Source: Ruminococcus callidus
Lineage (GTDB): Bacteria; Bacillota; Clostridia; Oscillospirales; Ruminococcaceae
NCBI RefSeq assembly: GCF_020709055.1
Contig: NZ_JAJFCK010000038.1
Coordinates: forward strand, 1 to 24,509
Length of the DNA: 24,509 bases
Direction: 5' to 3'
Within the stretch, counting starts at the first letter, position 1. Each line of letters opens with the position of its first letter. Made by a program: the position numbers and the translations under genes. Below are positions 13,613 through 20,647 of this stretch, in pieces. The notes under the pieces are model-generated. The model worked only from the letters and a program-made list of their open reading frames with translations, was not told the origin of the DNA and ran no database searches.

Positions 13613-14119
13613 TTATTTCTCGTAAGTCAGCGCCACGGTCTGTCCTGCGGTCGCCTCGGTATAGTTGGGGTGGATTGCCTGCAATTCATCCACGTTGGAG
13701 ATGAGGACAATGGTATACGGCAAAATCTGCTTTTTCCGCAACAGCGCCAAGTCTACCGTCACCAGCAGTTCGCCGGCACGGATGCGGTCGCCGGTCTTGT
13801 GCTTGGTGCGGAAGCCCTCTCCCTTCAGCTCCACGGTATTGATGCCGATGTGCACCAGCAGTTCCAGCCCATCGTCCGTCTCCAGACAATAGGCGTGGAG
13901 GGTGTCCTGTACGTCTACAATGGTTCCCGAAACCGGCGAAAGCACCTTGCCGTCTGTGGGGTCAATGGCGTAGCCGTCCCCCAGCACCTTTCCGGAGAAC
14001 ACCGGATCCGGCAGCTTTTCAATGGGGATGATGGTTCCGTTCTGCGCAGCCAGCAGTGCGTTTGCCGGTGCTTCCGAAACAGCAGCCTTGCTCTTATCCT
14101 TTTTCAAAATCCCAAACAT
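13613..14119 (-). CDS. crr: PTS glucose/sucrose-type EIIA (Crr-like)
   Basis: A 168-aa soluble phosphocarrier that passes phosphate from HPr to the EIIB domain of the transporter. Catalytic H90 is in LLVHIGINTVEL and the supporting H75 in TLHAYCLETDDG; DGYAIDPTDGKVLSPVSG (48-65) is the family signature. An N-terminal tail of about 20 residues may contact membrane lipids, as in E. coli EIIA-Glc. It is the last gene of the sucrose operon, 15 bases after fructokinase, and its AAAGGAG overlaps that gene's stop. Because the EIIBC protein upstream lacks an EIIA domain, this protein most likely serves it, and perhaps other sugar permeases too. Confidence 0.93.
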   Translation of the reverse strand: MFGILKKDKSKAAVSEAPANALLAAQNGTIIPIEKLPDPVFSGKVLGDGYAIDPTDGKVLSPVSGTIVDVQDTLHAYCLETDDGLELLVHIGINTVELKGEGFRTKHKTGDRIRAGELLVTVDLALLRKKQILPYTIVLISNVDELQAIHPNYTEATAGQTVALTYEK

Positions 14120-14134
14120 GATCCCGTGCTCCTT

Positions 14135-15115
14135 TCAGTTTTCATAGTGCTGCGATACCCAGTCCTGAAATACAGCGTGGGTCGGATAGGATGCGATTGC
14201 ACCGCTTCCGGTCACGCTGTAGTTGGCGTAGGCTACGGCGAATGTCAGCCATGCCTGCCACTGTGCCGGCGTCACCTTTGCCAGATTGTCCTTCGTCACA
14301 TCGCCTGCTGTCAGACAGTAGAGCAGTGCGCCCATAATGGCATCCCCTGCGCCGGTGGTATCCTTGACGGTGACTTCCAGATTTTTCTTTGTCCAGCTGC
14401 CCTGCGGGGTAAGCAGCATAGCGCCTTCCTTGCCCATGGAATACAGAATGACCTGACAGCCGCCGGCAAACAGCTTCTGCGCTGCTGTCCGGATGTCGCT
14501 CTCGCCGGTCACAAATTCCAGCTCCTCGTCGGACAGCTTCACGATGTCCGCAAAGGGCAGGAACTCCCGCACCCGTGCCTGACACGTTTCCGGACTGTCC
14601 CACAGGGGCAGGCGGATGTTGGGATCGAAGCTGACGATTGCGCCGTGCTCTTTGGCAAGAGAAATGGCACGGCGGTGCGTCTTCTGAATGGGCGCATCAA
14701 TGAGAGATACCGACCCGAAGTGCAGCACGCCGGTGTTGGCAAACCACGCCTCCTCCAGCTGTTCCGGTTCCAGCAGCATGTCCGCGCTGGGCTTCCGGTA
14801 GAACGAGAAGTCACGGTTGCCGTCCGCTTTCAGGGAGACGAACGCCAGCGCCGTGTTGGCACGGTCGGTACGGCAGATCTTGCTGGTGTCCACGCCTGCA
14901 TCCGCCAGCGTATCCACAATGTAGTCCCCGAAAGCGTCCCTGCCCAGCTGGGAGATCAGACTGCTGTCGCCGCCCAGCTTTGCCGCAGCTGCTGCCACAT
15001 TCGCCGGTGCGCCGCCGCAGACACGGGTGAACTGTTCCACTTCTTTCAGCAGGCAGTCCCGCTGTGCCGGAATAAAATCAATGAGTGCTTCTCCAATTGC
15101 CAATAGTTTTTTCAT
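14135..15115 (-). CDS. scrK: Fructokinase, PfkB family
   Basis: Phosphorylates the fructose released from sucrose 6-phosphate to fructose 6-phosphate. The 326-aa length is typical of the ribokinase/PfkB fold. IGEALIDFIP and FTRVCGGAPANVAAAAAKLGG (29-49) form the substrate-binding PfkB signature, and DTTGAGDAIMGALL (252-265) carries the catalytic base D258 and the anion hole. Its ATG overlaps the last base of the scrB stop (TAATG), which implies translational coupling. It shares the sucrose operon with scrA, scrB and the EIIA gene. A nearby scrB makes fructose the expected substrate, though the fold alone would allow other sugars. Confidence 0.93.
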   Translation of the reverse strand: MKKLLAIGEALIDFIPAQRDCLLKEVEQFTRVCGGAPANVAAAAAKLGGDSSLISQLGRDAFGDYIVDTLADAGVDTSKICRTDRANTALAFVSLKADGNRDFSFYRKPSADMLLEPEQLEEAWFANTGVLHFGSVSLIDAPIQKTHRRAISLAKEHGAIVSFDPNIRLPLWDSPETCQARVREFLPFADIVKLSDEELEFVTGESDIRTAAQKLFAGGCQVILYSMGKEGAMLLTPQGSWTKKNLEVTVKDTTGAGDAIMGALLYCLTAGDVTKDNLAKVTPAQWQAWLTFAVAYANYSVTGSGAIASYPTHAVFQDWVSQHYEN

Positions 15116-16542
15116 TATGATTCGCCATCCTTTCTGATCTCCATGGCAGCCAGCGTCCAGCGTGTTGCCTCTGCCTGTGCTGCCGTAATTTCAAGCCGGT
15201 CATCTGCCGGATAGAATCGTGTGGAAAAGACTGCTTCACCGCCGTTGAGAAAGATCTCCACAGACGAAGCGTCCCGAAAAATCTGCACCTGTTCCAGTGT
15301 TTCCAGCGGCATCCGGCGCAGCGTTCTGCCGCAGCCGCTCTTGCCCAGCTCCAGCCGGCACATGCCATCCGCCCAGCGGAAGCGGGCATCCCCGCCAAAC
15401 CGAATTTCCAGCGGGGCAGCACCGGAACACTGCACTTCCAGTTCCCACGCCGGCGCTGCCGGAAACGCTGCCGTTCCTGCAACGGTCTGATGCGCTGCCG
15501 TCCGGCGCAGAGTGCGCAGCTCCGCAACGGGCTGCTGGTACACTCTGCCGTTTCGCACGTGCAGTTCTCTGGGAATGGTCAGCATCTGCGTCCACTGGTA
15601 TTCCTTTTCCGGATAGGCATAGTCGCTGTCCGGCATGCCCATCCAGCCAATGAGAATGCGTCTGCCGGACTCGTCCTCGTATGTCTGGGGCGCATAGAAG
15701 TCGAAACCGTGGTCGTATTCCTGAAATTCCGACAGGGTGTAGTTCCCCTCCAATGCGCCATCCAGCAGACAGTATCCGCTTTGATAAATGTTCTCGTACT
15801 TCCAATCCTGCGCCTCCACGCCCTGCGGCGAGAAAGAGAGCACCTGAGCGCCGTCCAGCCGGAAGAAATCCGGACACTCCCACATGAAGCCGAACGGCTC
15901 CGGTGTGGTGATGGTGCTTGCCAGCGTCCAGTGCAGCAGATCGCCGGAACGGTACACCAGCACCTCTCCCACATCGTCCCGCCGTCTTGCGCCCAGCACC
16001 ATGTGTCCCCCCGCTGCGTCCTTCCAGACCTTGGGGTCACGCACATGGCAGGTCACATCGCCGGGGTAGTCGCTGTTGCTCAGAAGCAGTGTCTTTTCCC
16101 CGAAGTTCACGCCGTCCCGACTGCACGCCCGAATGGTGTTGTGCTCTCTGCCGTTGTTGACGTAGTCGTAGCCGTCACCGGTTTTCTTGACATTGCCCGT
16201 GTAGAACAGGTAGAGCACCCCGTCATTCTCCAGCGCAGAGCCGGAGTAAACGCCGTGGCAGTCGAACTGTTCGTCGCTGCAAAGCGCCGGCTGGTGGTAC
16301 TGGTAATGGACGAAATCCGCCGTTTCGAAATGCCCCCAGTAGTTCAGCCCCGTCTGGACATCAAAGGGCGAGTACTGGAAAAAGATATGGTGGCTGCCCC
16401 GAAACTGGCACAGCCCGTTGGGGTCGTTCATCCAGCCGGTTGGCGGAGAGAGGTGAAACTGCGGACGCCATTTCTGTGCCGGAGAAGTGGTCTCCTCCAG
16501 TCGCCGGCAGGCGCAAATGAGATTTTTAGTTCGAACATTCAT
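15115..16542 (-). CDS. scrB: Sucrose-6-phosphate hydrolase, GH32
   Basis: Cleaves sucrose 6-phosphate into glucose 6-phosphate and fructose in the cytosol. The 475-aa protein has no signal peptide. The five-bladed propeller carries GWMNDPNG (36-43, nucleophile D40), VRDPK (167-171, D169 transition-state stabiliser) and ECPD (222-225, acid/base E222). A C-terminal beta-sandwich follows from about 365 and looks divergent and rich in Ala and Arg. The ATG at 16542 is chosen because AAGGAGG lies 8 bases upstream, overlapping the scrA stop; an in-frame GTG at 16551 falls inside that RBS. The context of scrA and scrK supports a sucrose-phosphate substrate over plain fructan. Confidence 0.95.
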   Translation of the reverse strand: MNVRTKNLICACRRLEETTSPAQKWRPQFHLSPPTGWMNDPNGLCQFRGSHHIFFQYSPFDVQTGLNYWGHFETADFVHYQYHQPALCSDEQFDCHGVYSGSALENDGVLYLFYTGNVKKTGDGYDYVNNGREHNTIRACSRDGVNFGEKTLLLSNSDYPGDVTCHVRDPKVWKDAAGGHMVLGARRRDDVGEVLVYRSGDLLHWTLASTITTPEPFGFMWECPDFFRLDGAQVLSFSPQGVEAQDWKYENIYQSGYCLLDGALEGNYTLSEFQEYDHGFDFYAPQTYEDESGRRILIGWMGMPDSDYAYPEKEYQWTQMLTIPRELHVRNGRVYQQPVAELRTLRRTAAHQTVAGTAAFPAAPAWELEVQCSGAAPLEIRFGGDARFRWADGMCRLELGKSGCGRTLRRMPLETLEQVQIFRDASSVEIFLNGGEAVFSTRFYPADDRLEITAAQAEATRWTLAAMEIRKDGES

Positions 16543-16555
16543 CCTGCGCACCTCC

Positions 16556-17968
16556 TTACTTTTCAGAGGCAGAGGCGGACGCAGTCTGCGGTGTTTCCTT
16601 GTAGCCGAACAGCCATGTCAGACCAAATGCCACGGCCATGGCAACCAGCATGGAAACGATATACTGGATGGGCTGGTTCAGGTGCAGCAGAATCGCAAAG
16701 ATTCCCGTCACACCGGTCGCCGTTGCTCCCAGATGAAAGATCGAGGTCATCAGCGCACCGCAGGCACCGCCGATGGAGCCAAAGATAAACACCTTGATGG
16801 TACGCAGATTGACACCGAAGATCGCCGGTTCTGTAATGCCCATCATGCAGGACAGGGCTGCCGGAAATGCCAGCGAGCGGGTCTTCTTGTTCCGGCTCTT
16901 CAGGGCAACGGCAAGGCACGCTGCGCCCTGTGCCATGTTGGCAGCAGATGCCAGCGGCAGCCAGTGGGTCACGCCGTACTTGGAGAGCTGTCCCAGATCA
17001 ATAATAGTATACATATGATGTACGCCGGCAACCACCGTGGTGGAGTACAGACCGCCCATGAAGAATGCACCAATGCCATAGGGAACGGCAATCAGCCACT
17101 GCACGCCGTCCAGTACCCATGTTTCCAGCTGCGAGAACACCGGCCCGATGGCGGTCAGCGCCAGATACCCCGTCACGCCGACGCTCACCAGCGGGGTGAC
17201 AAAGAGGTCAATGGAGGCGGGCACGATCTTGTGCAGCCGCTTTTCCAGGAAGCACATCAGCCATACCGCAATGATGACGGGGATGACGTGTCCCTGATAT
17301 CCCACGGCGTTGATGTCGTACAGCCCGAACCATACGGAGAACTTGGGAATCGTTTCCCCTGCCTCCACCGCCGAAGCCACGCTCCACGCATTCATCAGGT
17401 CGGGATGGATCATGATCATGCCGATGACCGACCCGAGGAACATATTGCCCCCAAAAGCTTTCGCCGCACTGGTGGCGATCAGAATGGGCAGAAATGTAAA
17501 CGCCGTGTTGGAAAACATATGGAAGATCTGATAGGTGTCGGAGTCTGCCATTGCGGGAAACAGTGTGCTGAAGCCCTCCAGCAGTCCCATGAGCAGACCT
17601 GTCGCCACGATTGCCGGAATGATGGGAACGAAGATGTCCCCCAGCGTCTTGATCGCCTTCTTGAACGGGTTCATCTTCTGGGCGGCGGCTGTCTTCACGT
17701 CCTCCTTGGATGCCGTTTCAATGCCGGACAGCGCCACGAACTCGTCGTACACCCGATTGACAACGCCTGTCCCAAAGATGATCTGAAGCTGTCCCTGTGC
17801 GATGAACACGCCTTTTACGCCATCGATCTCTTCAATCTCCTCTTTCTTGATCTGCTTTTCGTCCCGTACCACAAGACGGAGCCGTGTAGCACAGTGTGCG
17901 CCGGAAATCAGGTTGTCCTTTCCGCCGATTTTTTCCAGCACCTCTGCTGCGGATTCTCTGTAATTCAT
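16556..17968 (-). CDS. scrA: PTS sucrose-family EIIBC permease
   Basis: A 470-aa membrane protein that imports and phosphorylates sucrose (or a related glucoside such as trehalose). The EIIB domain spans residues 1-90, with the phosphorylated C26 in ISGAHCATRLRLVV. The EIIC domain (from about 110) has around ten hydrophobic segments and the family motifs GDIFVPIIPAIVATGLLMG and MGITEPAIFGVNLR. There is no fused EIIA; the Crr-like gene at the operon end fills that role. The ATG at 17968 is selected because AAAGGAG lies 9 bases before it; the ATG at 17977 would be only one base from the RBS. The palindromic operator lies just downstream of the scrA promoter. Confidence 0.93.
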   Translation of the reverse strand: MNYRESAAEVLEKIGGKDNLISGAHCATRLRLVVRDEKQIKKEEIEEIDGVKGVFIAQGQLQIIFGTGVVNRVYDEFVALSGIETASKEDVKTAAAQKMNPFKKAIKTLGDIFVPIIPAIVATGLLMGLLEGFSTLFPAMADSDTYQIFHMFSNTAFTFLPILIATSAAKAFGGNMFLGSVIGMIMIHPDLMNAWSVASAVEAGETIPKFSVWFGLYDINAVGYQGHVIPVIIAVWLMCFLEKRLHKIVPASIDLFVTPLVSVGVTGYLALTAIGPVFSQLETWVLDGVQWLIAVPYGIGAFFMGGLYSTTVVAGVHHMYTIIDLGQLSKYGVTHWLPLASAANMAQGAACLAVALKSRNKKTRSLAFPAALSCMMGITEPAIFGVNLRTIKVFIFGSIGGACGALMTSIFHLGATATGVTGIFAILLHLNQPIQYIVSMLVAMAVAFGLTWLFGYKETPQTASASASEK

Positions 17969-18004
17969 ATGGCTCATCTCCTTTATTAATTGTGATCGTT
18001 CATG

Positions 18005-18018
18005 TGAAATCGATTTCA
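18005..18018. promoter_or_regulatory. Operator O1 at the scrA promoter (ScrR or CcpA/cre)
   Basis: TGAAATCGATTTCA is a perfect 14-base palindrome centred on CG, placed about +5 to +18 after the expected start of transcription, where a bound LacI-type repressor would block RNA polymerase. It also fits the cre consensus TGNAANCGNWNNCA exactly, so CcpA could bind instead of or as well as ScrR. Confidence 0.75.
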
Positions 18019-18029
18019 TTTACGATTCT

Positions 18030-18058
18030 ATTATAGCAGATTTTTCGCCATTTGAAAA
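18030..18058 (-). promoter_or_regulatory. Promoter of the sucrose operon
   Basis: Minus strand TTTTCA (18053-18058), 17-base spacer, TATAAT (18030-18035) with TGC extended -10. It drives scrA, scrB, scrK and the EIIA gene. Confidence 0.75.
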
Positions 18059-18112
18059 GATTGAAAATCACCAAAATTCTATTTCTTTTTTCGTCGCCCA
18101 AATGCAACAATA

Positions 18113-18126
18113 TGAAATCAATTTCG
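18113..18126. promoter_or_regulatory. Operator-like site O2 overlapping the scrR stop codon
   Basis: TGAAATCAATTTCG matches O1 (18005-18018) at 12 of 14 positions. Its centre is 108 bases from that of O1, and it contains the TGA stop of scrR at 18118-18120. Spacing would allow looping between two repressor dimers. Confidence 0.55.
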
Positions 18127-19116
18127 CATTGTTGCCCCTGTGCTTTCTCTCTCGTACAGCCGGCACTGCATTCTGGCGCTGCGAACTACATCTGAACCGC
18201 TCTGGATCATCTCCATAAGCAGTGCGCCCGCCTCGATACCGCCGGTGCGGTGGGAGAGGTTCACGGAAGTCAGCTGGGGATAATAGATGGAGGACATCCG
18301 GTTGTTGCCCACGGCTGCCACACGAACGTGTTCCGGCACCAGAATGCCGTTCTCCCGCATCTGGTTAATGGCACCGAAAGCGATGGTATCCGTGGCGCAG
18401 AACAGCCCGTCAAATTTCACCCCACGCTCCAGCAGCTGCGCCATGCCCTGCATGCCGTCTGTTGCCGAGAATCCGCACTCTGCGATCAGCGCATCCTCCA
18501 TGGGAAGCTTGTGGTTTTGCAGGGTGTCCAGATAGCCGCTGCGCCGGTTTCTGCCGGCAGCCTTGTCCCGCAGCGTCACGCCAATGTGGGCGATGCGCTG
18601 GCATCCGCAGCGAATGAGGCACTCTGTCGCCTGCACTGCGGCACCATAGTCGTCGAAATAGAGGCTGGAAACGCCCTCCTCCTGTTGTCCCAACAGCACG
18701 ATGGGCTTCTTATAAGAGCGCATCACCGCCAGATGCTTCTTGCTCATCAGCGTGCCGATGAAGATCACGCCATCTACGTTGTTCACCCGAAAGAGCTTGA
18801 GGTACTCCAGCTCCCGCTCGGTGTTGTTTCCGGTGTTCGCCAGAAGCACCTGATAGGACGAGTGGCTCACTGCCTCGGTGATGCCGTCCACCATCCGTGC
18901 CACGGACTCCGAACTAATCTTCGGAACAATGACGCCAATGAGATTATTGCGTCCGGTGCGCAGAGTCTGGGCGGAGGAGCTGGGCGTGTAGCCGGTCTGT
19001 CTAATGACCTCCTGAATTTTCTTGCGTTTCTCCTCGCTGACATAGCCATGGTTCAGGTAGCGGGAAACGGTTGCCGGAGAAACACCGGCAAGTGCTGCGA
19101 TTGTACTGATGTTCAT
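18118..19116 (-). CDS. scrR: LacI family regulator of the sucrose operon
   Basis: A 332-aa repressor. The N terminus (MNISTIAALAGVSPATVSRYLNHGYVSEEKRKKI) is the LacI helix-turn-helix plus hinge helix, with SSSAQTLRTGRNNLIGVIVP leading into the periplasmic-binding-protein-like effector domain (about 60-332). The ATG at 19116 has AAGGAGA about 9 bases upstream; the frame is open a further 24 codons without an RBS. It lies directly upstream of scrA on the same strand with its own promoter, and palindromic sites flank the scrA promoter. Derepression by sucrose, sucrose 6-phosphate or fructose is expected from the family; the actual ligand is not visible. Confidence 0.92.
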   Translation of the reverse strand: MNISTIAALAGVSPATVSRYLNHGYVSEEKRKKIQEVIRQTGYTPSSSAQTLRTGRNNLIGVIVPKISSESVARMVDGITEAVSHSSYQVLLANTGNNTERELEYLKLFRVNNVDGVIFIGTLMSKKHLAVMRSYKKPIVLLGQQEEGVSSLYFDDYGAAVQATECLIRCGCQRIAHIGVTLRDKAAGRNRRSGYLDTLQNHKLPMEDALIAECGFSATDGMQGMAQLLERGVKFDGLFCATDTIAFGAINQMRENGILVPEHVRVAAVGNNRMSSIYYPQLTSVNLSHRTGGIEAGALLMEMIQSGSDVVRSARMQCRLYERESTGATMRN

Positions 19117-19159
19117 AAAAACATTCTCCTTACTTCGGACACATCTTCCGTTTTTACCA

Positions 19160-19188
19160 AGTATATCATATTTTGACAAAAAAAGCAA
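19160..19188 (-). promoter_or_regulatory. Promoter of scrR
   Basis: Minus strand TTGCTT (19183-19188), 17-base spacer, TATACT (19160-19165) with TGA extended -10. Confidence 0.65.
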
Positions 19189-19253
19189 TGGGTTTCACAA
19201 AAAATCGCACCTGCACATGCAAAATGACGGGTGTTACAGGTTTGTTTCATAAA

Positions 19254-19297
19254 GCAATCCCGCACAAAGCCCGCCTGACGGCTTTGTGCGGGATTGC
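19254..19297 (-). terminator. Strong hairpin terminator after the M50 protease gene
   Basis: A perfect 18-bp stem (19254-19271 with 19280-19297, 8-base loop) 9 bases past the protease stop. The following T tract is short, so it may mainly stabilise the 3' end. Confidence 0.75.
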
Positions 19298-19305
19298 CTT
19301 AAAAG

Positions 19306-19905
19306 TTATGATGCGATACGGTGCGGTTTTCCATTGCTCACAAAAAACTGTGTCACCAGCAGATAGAGCAGCATCCCATAAAATGTGAGATTCGTCACAC
19401 CGTGACAAATCGCCAGCCAGAGCAGCACCACCGTCAGCAGCAGACACAGCCCGCTGCGCACCTGCTCCGCCGTTCGTGGCGTGACATTGCCGGCGAGCAG
19501 CAGGGCGTACAGCACTGCCCCGCCGTCCAGCTGGGCATAGGGCAGCAGATTGAACAGCCCCAACCCAAGGTGCAGCATGGCGAAGGGCGTCATCCCCGCA
19601 GTCAGCCAGATTCCGGCGCCCATGAACAAATTACACAGCGGGCCGGCGAGCAGCACCAGAACATCCTGTCCATAGGTGCCATAGGAGGCGGGGCGGATGC
19701 AGATGCCGACACCGTAACAGGTGATGCTCCGGACACGCTGGCGCAGCAGCAGCATTACCGCAAGATGCCCCGCCTCGTGCAGGGTGCATGCCGCCAGCAT
19801 CCGCAGGAAACTGCCTGTCCCGCCTAGCAGCCCCAGCAGGGCTGCGGCTGCAAAAAAGCTGAAGTCCAGCCTGATCTTCGTCCCGTGCCAGCGAAACTGG
19901 ATCAC
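19306..19905 (-). CDS. M50 site-2-type intramembrane metalloprotease, SpoIVFB-like
   Basis: A 199-aa multipass zinc protease predicted to cut a substrate within the membrane. CTLHEAGHLAVM carries the HExxH zinc site at 43-47, and NLLPYAQLDGG (119-129) supplies the third ligand D127. Four to six hydrophobic segments fill the rest. The compact size without a PDZ or CBS domain resembles SpoIVFB, which releases pro-sigma-K in the mother cell. The start is a GTG at 19905 whose GTGA overlaps the stop of the 102-aa gene upstream; the frame continues open upstream only as a low-complexity shadow of that gene. The presence of spoVM in the same transcription direction supports a sporulation role, but the substrate is not proven. 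Confidence 0.8.
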   Translation of the reverse strand: MIQFRWHGTKIRLDFSFFAAAALLGLLGGTGSFLRMLAACTLHEAGHLAVMLLLRQRVRSITCYGVGICIRPASYGTYGQDVLVLLAGPLCNLFMGAGIWLTAGMTPFAMLHLGLGLFNLLPYAQLDGGAVLYALLLAGNVTPRTAEQVRSGLCLLLTVVLLWLAICHGVTNLTFYGMLLYLLVTQFFVSNGKPHRIAS

Positions 19906-20210
19906 TTGCCCATCCACTGCTGCACGGCACGGAGCAGTTTCTCCAGCCATGCCACCGCCGGCGCAGCCCGATGCAGCGCATACTGTCCCAGCAGCATTTC
20001 CTGCCACTCCGGACGCAGCCAGTGCAGCACAAACATGGACAGTACCAGCAGCACACAGAGCATGCACTGCACCATTGCCACATCGTCCGCACGCTGCTTT
20101 TTCTCCGGCGGTTCGGAGAAATCCCCCCGCACCAGAATCGGCTCCTCCGGAATGGATTCCTCCGTCTGTTTCGGCTCCTCCGGCAGTGTCTGATGTTCCA
20201 GCTCTTCCAT
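19902..20210 (-). CDS. 102-aa single-pass membrane protein coupled to the M50 protease
   Basis: No family can be assigned with confidence. The N-terminal 44 residues are acidic and Pro/Glu-rich (MEELEHQTLPEEPKQTEESI), one membrane segment lies at about 46-64 (VQCMLCVLLVLSMFVLHWL), and a 38-residue basic amphipathic tail follows. The ATG at 20210 has AAAGGGG 10 bases upstream. Its TGA stop overlaps the GTG of the M50 gene by four bases, so the two are made together and probably interact. SpoIVFA, the partner of SpoIVFB, has the same order of acidic cytosolic part and one TM, but also a LytM-like outer domain that is missing here; a cut-down SpoIVFA is therefore a hypothesis only. Confidence 0.7.
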   Translation of the reverse strand: MEELEHQTLPEEPKQTEESIPEEPILVRGDFSEPPEKKQRADDVAMVQCMLCVLLVLSMFVLHWLRPEWQEMLLGQYALHRAAPAVAWLEKLLRAVQQWMGK

Positions 20211-20267
20211 CTTGCCAATGCCCCTTTCCTCTTCATGATAGTGCAATTCTATGGCAGCGGAACGCAA

Positions 20268-20307
20268 AATATGCCCCTGCTGCAAGGGGGCACAGCAGAG
20301 GCATATT
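20268..20307 (-). terminator. Hairpin, probable transcript end downstream of spoVM
   Basis: A 15-bp stem with one mismatch: AATATGCCCCTGCTG (20268-20282) with CAGCAGAGGCATATT (20293-20307), 10-base loop. On the minus strand the stem ends in ATATTTTGCG, giving a short T run. Confidence 0.6.
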
Positions 20308-20321
20308 TCGAAACGGGATTT

Positions 20322-20484
20322 AGAACCTGTCTTCACAAGCGTATCCACGTGTCTTTTCGGCAAATTTTGCTGCATCCTGCGTAAAAAATACTTGCCGGGC
20401 GACAGCCCGCCTGCGTATTTTTGCCTTGTCTGCAACAAAATTATGCTCGAAAATCCACATATATTTCTTGTGAAGACAGGTTCT
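20322..20484. repeat. 163-bp palindromic element (copy 1), 18-bp perfect terminal inverted repeats
   Basis: AGAACCTGTCTTCACAAG at 20322-20339 is exactly repeated inverted at 20467-20484. Between them the two arms remain complementary: TTTTCGGCAAATTTTGCTGCA (20354-20374, split by few mismatches from its partner near 20435-20455), GTAAAAAATAC against GTATTTTT (near 20381-20391 and 20413-20420), and CGGGC-gaca-GCCCG (20396-20409) at the exact centre. There is no open frame of note. A diverged second copy begins at 24455. It sits between spoVM and its likely terminator, so it would be transcribed and fold as one long hairpin. Possible identities: a MITE-like nonautonomous element, or a REP-like or structured RNA element. 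Confidence 0.85.
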
Positions 20485-20494
20485 TGCTGCGGGG

Positions 20495-20587
20495 TCAGCT
20501 CTCCTCCGGCGTTTCCTTGCTGATTTTAAAGATCATCCGAAACAGACCGGACAGCAGGCGGGGACTCTTTACCACAACAATTTTCAT
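20495..20587 (-). CDS. spoVM: Stage V sporulation protein SpoVM
   Basis: A 30-codon gene (MKIVVVKSPRLLSGLFRMIF then KISKETPEES). SpoVM is the tiny amphipathic-helix peptide that senses positive curvature on the forespore outer membrane and anchors the SpoIVA coat basement layer. The match is in the family pattern: MK start, aliphatic residues 3-6, K7, the conserved helix-breaking P9, then LLSG and hydrophobic/basic helix residues; B. subtilis SpoVM is 26 aa with the same P9. A very strong AAAGGAGG lies 11 bases before the ATG at 20587. Upstream there is a TATAAT-like box at 20619-20624 but no proper sigma-A -35, as would fit a sporulation sigma factor. It lies 60 bases downstream of enolase. 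Confidence 0.88.
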   Translation of the reverse strand: MKIVVVKSPRLLSGLFRMIFKISKETPEES

Positions 20588-20647
20588 AACAGGTGGCCTC
20601 CTTTCAAGGTTACAACCCATTATATTCTCTGTCGTGAAAAATGGTTC

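Noticed and set aside
13568..17989. Long plus-strand frames opposite the sucrose operon (512, 432 and 500 codons)
   Set aside because: All are shadows of well-supported minus-strand genes with full catalytic motifs; the plus-strand translations are His/Gln/Arg-rich and featureless.
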